From Acidobacteriaceae bacterium (GTDB taxonomy: Bacteria > Acidobacteriota > Terriglobia > Terriglobales > Acidobacteriaceae), in NCBI GenBank assembly GCA_025462785.1, contig JAOAPG010000306.1, positions 1 through 11,181 on the forward strand: DNA of 11,181 bases, read 5' to 3'. The position numbers and the translations under genes are program-made. Positions 7,084 through 11,181 of the stretch are shown here, piece by piece (position 1 is the stretch's first letter; each line of letters opens with the position of its first letter). The notes under the pieces are model-generated. The model made no database searches, was not told where the DNA came from, and saw nothing but the letters and a program-made list of their open reading frames with translations.

Positions 7084-7359
7084 CTAGATCCCCAGCTTTT
7101 TGACTTCTTCGTTGTAGTACTTGCGATACAAAATATCCCATTCCTGGCTGCCTTCCAGAATCGTGCGCTTCTGGTTTTCGATCTTGTGCCGAGCTGCCTG
7201 GTCTATCTTCTCTTCATGATTGAGAAGGTCTTCCAAAATCTTGCGGATTTCGAGACGAACCGTATTGCGGTCTTCCACGAACTCCACTTCCGGCATATCG
7301 GCCAGCGCGTCACTTAACGCGTGAGCCACTTTATTTACTTTATCGCGGCTTACTCTCAC
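7084..7359 (-). CDS. DUF507 family protein (second of a pair)
   Basis: This 91-residue acidic/basic helical protein has the DUF507 look: MRVSRDKVNKVAHALSDAL at the start, a central RNTVRLEIRKILEDLLNHEEKI, and the ending EWDILYRKYYNEEVKKLGI. DUF507 proteins are small, all-helical and cytoplasmic, of unknown function. It starts with GTG (7357-7359), and its start overlaps the stop of the preceding paralogue by four bases (GTGA), so the two are translationally coupled. Distinct from its partner by the conserved WDILYRKYY end where the partner has ANYQEMFRKVKSELVRKYK. Confidence 0.85.
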   Translation of the reverse strand: MRVSRDKVNKVAHALSDALADMPEVEFVEDRNTVRLEIRKILEDLLNHEEKIDQAARHKIENQKRTILEGSQEWDILYRKYYNEEVKKLGI

Positions 7360-7634
7360 AGCACCGCCTTGTACTTGCGAACCAATTCGCTTTTCACCTT
7401 GCGAAACATCTCCTGATAGTTGGCGCCCGATCGATTCATCTCTTCGGAATAAGCTTCCAGAATGACGCGCACTTCGTCGTTGATCCGGTCCTCAAGAGAG
7501 AGTTCTTCCAGAATCGTGGCGTGGACCTTCTCAGTGACTGTGGCAACGGCCTTAGTCTCGATGGTTTCAGCGGCGATCAGTTTTTTTGTGACTTCGCGGG
7601 CTAAATACCCTACATATTCTTTGGAAAGCAGCAT
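7356..7634 (-). CDS. DUF507 family protein (first of a pair)
   Basis: This 92-residue helical protein opens with MLLSKEYVGYLAREVTKKLI and contains the IETKAVATVTEKVHATILEELSLEDRINDEVRVILEAY core followed by YQEMFRKVKSELVRKYKAVL, the DUF507 pattern. Function is unknown for the family. The ATG at 7632-7634 lacks a strong ribosome binding site (the preceding sequence is CCGCCTC). It overlaps the second DUF507 gene by four bases, and the two are probably partner subunits; that is inference. The 135-base gap upstream separates it from a divergent gene and must hold both promoters, though I see no convincing hexamer pair for this strand. Confidence 0.85.
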   Translation of the reverse strand: MLLSKEYVGYLAREVTKKLIAAETIETKAVATVTEKVHATILEELSLEDRINDEVRVILEAYSEEMNRSGANYQEMFRKVKSELVRKYKAVL

Positions 7635-7769
7635 GAGGCGGATCGAATGTTCTCGTGAAACAAGTAGTGTAGCATAACGAACGAGCGTTCCTCGGTGGAG
7701 CCCACGTCGAGAGTTCTCGGCTGCTAGTAGCTAAAATCGGAAAGCCTTACAATAGCCCAAGAGCTTTTG

Positions 7770-8252
7770 ATGTCTCCTTTTCCAGACGATCTCGTCAGCC
7801 TCAAAGACGACATGGTTGCCTTCATTGAAGGTCATGGCATGCGGCGCTTTCATGGCTATGTCGACTATGACGAAGTGCAAAGCGTCATGTGGAAGACGCA
7901 GGACAACGACAATCCTGACAGCTGGAAAGATTTCGTGGAACTCGCCAAGGCCTCCGGCGCGCCTTTCGTTACCATGGATTCGTGGCGTTTGGTCAAGGAT
8001 GAACTCGACGCCATGATCGAGAGCCTGCGCAGCGCCGAGCTTACCAGCGACGAAGATGTGGAAGATGCGCGTTGGCTCGGTACTTATCGAGGAAAGACCG
8101 GATTCGTGCAACTAGGGTTTGCGTATCAGGGTGTGATGATGGTCTACGAGGCCGCGACCGAATGGTACGAGCGCTATCAACGACTACTGGAATTTGCAGA
8201 AGACTTCGGCGGCATTCCTATCGATGGGTCAGATCAAGACGACGAAAGTTAA
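7770..8252 (+). CDS. Acidic protein of unknown function
   Basis: The 160-residue product starts at ATG 7770-7772 (MSPFPDDLVSLKDDMVAFIEGHGM); a TTG one codon earlier is possible. It is rich in Asp and Glu with many aromatic residues (WKTQDNDNPDSWKDFVELA; GTYRGKTGFVQLGFAYQGV; EAATEWYERYQRLLEFAEDF) and ends in an acidic tail. There is no signal peptide or membrane helix, so it is likely cytoplasmic. I do not recognise a domain. Codon use and frame periodicity look genuine, and the antisense frame (7731-8111) is its shadow. A TACAAT hexamer at 7748-7753 would fit a -10 element but no matching -35 is visible. It is divergent from the DUF507 pair and its stop lies two bases from that of the converging membrane protein gene. 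Confidence 0.75.
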   Translation: MSPFPDDLVSLKDDMVAFIEGHGMRRFHGYVDYDEVQSVMWKTQDNDNPDSWKDFVELAKASGAPFVTMDSWRLVKDELDAMIESLRSAELTSDEDVEDARWLGTYRGKTGFVQLGFAYQGVMMVYEAATEWYERYQRLLEFAEDFGGIPIDGSDQDDES

Positions 8253-8254
8253 TT

Positions 8255-8620
8255 CTAATCTAAGCATTGCCAGCAATGATTCCCTAGCGAATTAGTTTTT
8301 CGAGGCTCTTGATGGGAATGGATTTCGTACTGCGTCGTTGTACCCTCGCTACGTCTATGTTCCGTGCGCAGACCCGAACTCCATACCAAATCATCGCCAA
8401 GACTTATGGCAGCGAACAGTGACGTGTAGACAATGGGGAGGCGCCCAGTTTCTAAGGCGGGCACAATGCAGTACACAACCGATGCAAAACATACAGGAAT
8501 TGAGAAAATGCCAGCCAGCATCGAGTATATAGGCCAAACACCTGTAGCTTGTTTGAATTTATGCCAACCCCGGTATTCGCCTTTGATGCCCTCGACGACA
8601 GATTTCAATTCCCAAAACAT
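8255..8620 (-). CDS. Small putative membrane protein
   Basis: A 121-residue frame with ATG at 8618-8620. It opens MFWELKSVVEGIKGEYRGWH, then has two hydrophobic segments (about residues 27-55, WPIYSMLAGIFSIPVCFASVVYCIV, and about 62-80, LPIVYTSLFAAISLGDDLVW). The tail is polar, SEGTTTQYEIHSHQEPRKTN onward. No Shine-Dalgarno sequence precedes the ATG, and I recognise no family. It is supported by the membrane-like pattern and by the stop of the converging gene two bases away. The region looks more AT-rich than its neighbours. It could be a genuine gene or a remnant. Confidence 0.45.
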   Translation of the reverse strand: MFWELKSVVEGIKGEYRGWHKFKQATGVWPIYSMLAGIFSIPVCFASVVYCIVPALETGRLPIVYTSLFAAISLGDDLVWSSGLRTEHRRSEGTTTQYEIHSHQEPRKTNSLGNHCWQCLD

Positions 8621-8797
8621 ACGGCGGATTCTAATATCGAAAATGATTTTATTTCTAGTCTATTCTGCGTCTTGCCGAATTCGCATACACAGTCCTACTC
8701 CTAAAGCGCGTGATCTTTTACTATTGTGCGACATGCCCGGCAAGATGCTTGTGCTCTTTTGTTCAAGCGCATTTTGTGAGTTGACGAGTACCGATTA

Positions 8798-10717
8798 ATG
8801 AAATGGACAGGTAGGGCAGCGAATGCTGCAAAGGTGGAATCCCTCGCTGCCGAGTTGCGCTCAAACTCTTCGCTCCATCTTAACGATCCAAAGCTGGCCC
8901 GTACTGTGGCTCACTTGTTGACGATCCGTGGTATTGATCAGCCTGAAGCTGCAGCTTCTTTTCTTGCCCCGTTGCTTTCGCATCTGCACTCTCCCTATCT
9001 CATGACCGGTATGAGGGTGGCAATTGACCGGATCGAGGCGGCGATCGAACGCAAAGAGGGGATTCTGATCTATGGCGACTACGACGTCGATGGAACAACT
9101 GCTGTCATTGTTTTAAAAACGGCAATTGAGTTGTGCGGTGGAACTCCTGATTTCCATGTGCCGCATCGCATTCGTGAAGGCTACGATCTACGCGGCGACG
9201 TAATCGAACGTGCGGCAGTGGAAGGCATTCGTCTGGTCATCAGTGTCGATGCGGGTATTCGTGCCTTCGCTGCGGCGGAAACGGCGCGACGGTTGGGCGT
9301 CGACCTCATCGTCACCGACCACCACATTCCCGGGCAAGATGGTTTGCCGCATGCTTTGGCAGTGTTAAATCCGAACCAGCCAGGATGTGAGTATCCCTGC
9401 AAGGCGATTTGTGGCGCAGGTGTGGCGTTCAAAGTTGCCCACGCCCTGATGGAGCGTCGGTTGGCGCGCAGAGATCAATCTCAGCTGCTGATGTCCTTCA
9501 TGAAAATTGTTGCGATCGCAACCATCGCAGATGCCGTGCCGCTCATCGGCGAGAATCGCGTGTTCGCCAAACTGGGATTAGAAGCTTTGCGATCGGCGGT
9601 GAATCCCGGCCTCAAGGCTTTGCTTGATGTCGCCAAATTAAGTGGGCGTCCTCTTAGTTCCGGTGAAGTCGGGTTCCGTATCGCTCCCCGAATCAATGCG
9701 GCCGGTCGAATGGACATCGCCCGCGACGTAATTGAATTGTTTAGCGTGAAAGACTCGCAGCGGGCGATTGAGATTGCAAAGAAACTCGACCAACTCAACT
9801 CGGAGCGGCAGGAAGAAGAACGCCGCATCCTGGACGCAATCAATTTGCGTTTTGAGGAAGAGCCTGCGATGCGCGATGCATTTTGCATTGTGATCGACGG
9901 AGACGGTTGGCATCGCGGAGTGATTGGAATCACAGCGACGCGGGTAGTTGAGCGCTGGGGGCGTCCGACTCTGGTGATTTCGCGCGACGGTGAGGTAGCT
10001 CACGGCTCGGGACGATCCATCAGGGCGTTTCATTTATTAAATGCGCTTGAATCTTGTAGCGGACTCTTCAGTCGCTTTGGTGGACACGCGCACGCTGTGG
10101 GGTTTTCATTGCCAGCTGCAAACCTGCCGGAGCTACGGATTCATCTCGATCGGTATGCGCGCGAACGTCTATCCATCGCCGATTTCGAACCAATACTTGT
10201 GGTGGACACGGAGCTTGCCTTGGATCAAATCACTCCAGAGTTGTTTCAAGCGCTGAAGAGGCTGGAGCCTTTCGGAATGGGAAATCCGGAACCGGTGTTC
10301 TCGGCTCGGAACGTGCGAATGATGACACCTGTTCGAGTGATAAAAGACAAGCACGTGAAGCTGAGACTGGGCGCGGCGTTAGAGAAAGACGGCGAAAATG
10401 GCGATTTGACTGAAGCTGCCGCGTTGGCCACGCCGCGCTGTCATCCTGATTCCGCGGCTCTATCCCGTCGAAATGGTAGTTGGAAAAAGTCAATCTCGTA
10501 CAACGCCCTGGGCTGGCGCATGGCAGAGTCCTTCGAGCAAGCAAAACTCCTTCCTGGGGACAGTCTCGACATCGCGTTTACGCTGGATCACAACGATCAT
10601 CCCGACTTCGGAGGACTCGAGTTGTCGCTGCGAGATTTCAAGACGAAGGATTTTAAGGCACAAGCTACAGAGGGTGAAGACGAACCGAGTGTGCCAGTTT
10701 CCGTATCGTCCAAGTAG
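8798..10717 (+). CDS. recJ: Single-stranded-DNA-specific exonuclease RecJ
   Basis: RecJ is a 5'-3' single-strand exonuclease used in recombination, mismatch and base-excision repair. The 639-residue protein has the DHH phosphoesterase motifs in order: YGDYDVDGTTA (92-102), SVDAGI (149-154), TDHH (173-176), GAGVAFKVAHAL (206-217) and IADAVPLIGENR (243-254). The DHHA1 part contains GWHRGVIGITATRVVERWGRP (370-390), GSGRSI and RFGGHAHAVGFSL (426-438). The OB region has LEPFGMGNPEPVF (489-501) and VKLRL, resuming at NALGWRMAE (569-577) to LDIAFTLDHND. Between these OB strands is an unusual Arg/Ser/Ala-rich insertion at about 525-567. The ATG at 8798 has only a weak GACGAG upstream. The final 25 residues are acidic and polar. 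A gene for a secreted protein follows at 88 nt. Confidence 0.95.
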   Translation: MKWTGRAANAAKVESLAAELRSNSSLHLNDPKLARTVAHLLTIRGIDQPEAAASFLAPLLSHLHSPYLMTGMRVAIDRIEAAIERKEGILIYGDYDVDGTTAVIVLKTAIELCGGTPDFHVPHRIREGYDLRGDVIERAAVEGIRLVISVDAGIRAFAAAETARRLGVDLIVTDHHIPGQDGLPHALAVLNPNQPGCEYPCKAICGAGVAFKVAHALMERRLARRDQSQLLMSFMKIVAIATIADAVPLIGENRVFAKLGLEALRSAVNPGLKALLDVAKLSGRPLSSGEVGFRIAPRINAAGRMDIARDVIELFSVKDSQRAIEIAKKLDQLNSERQEEERRILDAINLRFEEEPAMRDAFCIVIDGDGWHRGVIGITATRVVERWGRPTLVISRDGEVAHGSGRSIRAFHLLNALESCSGLFSRFGGHAHAVGFSLPAANLPELRIHLDRYARERLSIADFEPILVVDTELALDQITPELFQALKRLEPFGMGNPEPVFSARNVRMMTPVRVIKDKHVKLRLGAALEKDGENGDLTEAAALATPRCHPDSAALSRRNGSWKKSISYNALGWRMAESFEQAKLLPGDSLDIAFTLDHNDHPDFGGLELSLRDFKTKDFKAQATEGEDEPSVPVSVSSK

Positions 10718-10804
10718 CCCGCGCGAAAAGATCCAGGTCGATTTATCTGTTTGGCACCCAGACACTCTGATTGCTACAGTCCCGAATCGAAGCGGGAGGA
10801 CTCC

Positions 10805-11047
10805 TTGTGCCGAGCTATCTTTGCCCTAGTCGCGGTAAGTTTATGCCTCACTAGTTCCCCGGCCCAAAATGTTTCCACGAAAGAGCGTGCAACACCCAAG
10901 CATGCGCCGACCGCTGTAGCCGAAACTGCTGACGCTCGTCTGCCAGTCAAGCCAACATGGTTCGCAATTCAAATACATTCCAACTCTCATTTACGAGAAT
11001 CGTCATGGAAGATTCTTTTCGAGACACTGGGTAGCACTCGCGGATAA
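10805..11047 (+). pseudogene. Start of a secreted protein, probably cut by a rearrangement
   Basis: A TTG start (10805-10807) follows GGGAGGA (10794-10800) at 4 nt spacing, an excellent ribosome binding site. The frame opens with a signal peptide (MCRAIFALVAVSLCLTSSPAQ), then a Thr/Ala/Pro-rich linker to about DARLPVKP. From about 10950 onward the frame is the antisense of the ABC ATPase fragment and runs to a stop at 11045-11047, so its last 30 residues or so are probably not native. I infer that a larger exported protein once started here. Its position downstream of recJ with no terminator between suggests co-transcription. Identity unknown. Confidence 0.5.
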
Positions 11048-11181
11048 GAGTCTTGATCAGGGTGGACTTACCACAACCCTTCGGACCAAGAACGGCCACA
11101 TGCTCACCAGCCTCGATGCGTAGGCCGAAGTTGTCGAGGACGGGCTTGCCACCTCGCATGACTCGGATGTTTTGCAGGTCT
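10947..11181 (-). pseudogene. ABC transporter ATPase fragment, truncated after Walker A
   Basis: The minus-strand frame enters from the right edge and reads LQNIRVMRGGKPVLDNFGLR, then IEAGEHVAVLGPKGCGKSTL with Walker A GPKGCGKST intact, then IKTLIRECYPVSRKESS and ILVNESWNVFELRTMLA. It stops at TGA 10947-10949. ABC ATPases of this kind normally go on for about 200 residues through the Q-loop, signature, Walker B and H-loop, all missing here. Downstream sequence in any of the three frames does not resume the domain, so this is truncation rather than a single frameshift. It overlaps the start of an unrelated secreted protein on the plus strand. The real start lies outside the window. Confidence 0.75.

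Noticed and set aside
7073..7086. TAGGA-GTGT-TCCTA hairpin at the end of the DUF507 pair
   Set aside because: The stem is only five pairs, partly within the coding end, and no T-tract follows on the minus strand.
8265..8278. CATTGC-CA-GCAATG inverted repeat just past the stop of the acidic protein gene
   Set aside because: No T-run follows directly and it falls inside the coding end of the converging gene, so a terminator is not supported.
1..11181. CRISPR arrays, tRNA or rRNA genes, insertion sequences, prophage or defence genes
   Set aside because: I saw no regularly spaced repeats, no tRNA-like cloverleaf, no transposase or integrase motif and no terminal inverted repeats in the window.

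Overview
The window looks like ordinary chromosomal DNA from a free-living Gram-negative-type bacterium, most probably an Acidobacteriota member. That assignment is inference. It rests on a tandem pair of DUF507 genes, a secreted zinc-protease/TPR protein with a C-terminal module I associate with acidobacterial secreted proteins, and a glycine-rich secreted protein with a Gln/Arg-rich helical core. No phage, integrase, transposase, CRISPR array, tRNA or rRNA was seen.

Layout, left to right. A PsiE-family membrane protein runs off the left edge (minus strand). Next come, on the minus strand, a NUDIX hydrolase and a YihY/BrkB-family membrane protein. From about 2110 to 2670 lies a plus-strand cold-shock protein unit: a near-consensus sigma70-type promoter, a structured leader of roughly 270 nt, a GTG-started csp gene and a factor-independent terminator. 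Converging on that terminator is a minus-strand set of queG (epoxyqueuosine reductase), a secreted HExxH peptidase with TPRs, and a small membrane protein built of two tandem repeats but split by one extra base. Upstream on the same strand are a small secreted protein that is also frameshifted, then two overlapping DUF507 genes. Divergent from these is an acidic protein of unknown function, which converges on a small membrane protein.

The right end holds recJ (plus strand), followed by the start of a secreted protein with an excellent ribosome binding site. That reading frame is soon overlapped by an inverted fragment of an ABC transporter ATPase. The fragment loses its homology-like sequence just after Walker A and about 45 further residues, which suggests a rearrangement junction, or an assembly join, near 10950.

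I did not find a new multi-gene system. The points most worth checking are the promoter, operator-like palindrome and structured leader of the csp gene; the duplicated membrane protein whose two halves align without gaps once one base is removed; the second one-base frameshift in the secreted protein; the broken ABC/secreted-protein junction; and a linker-like insertion in RecJ.
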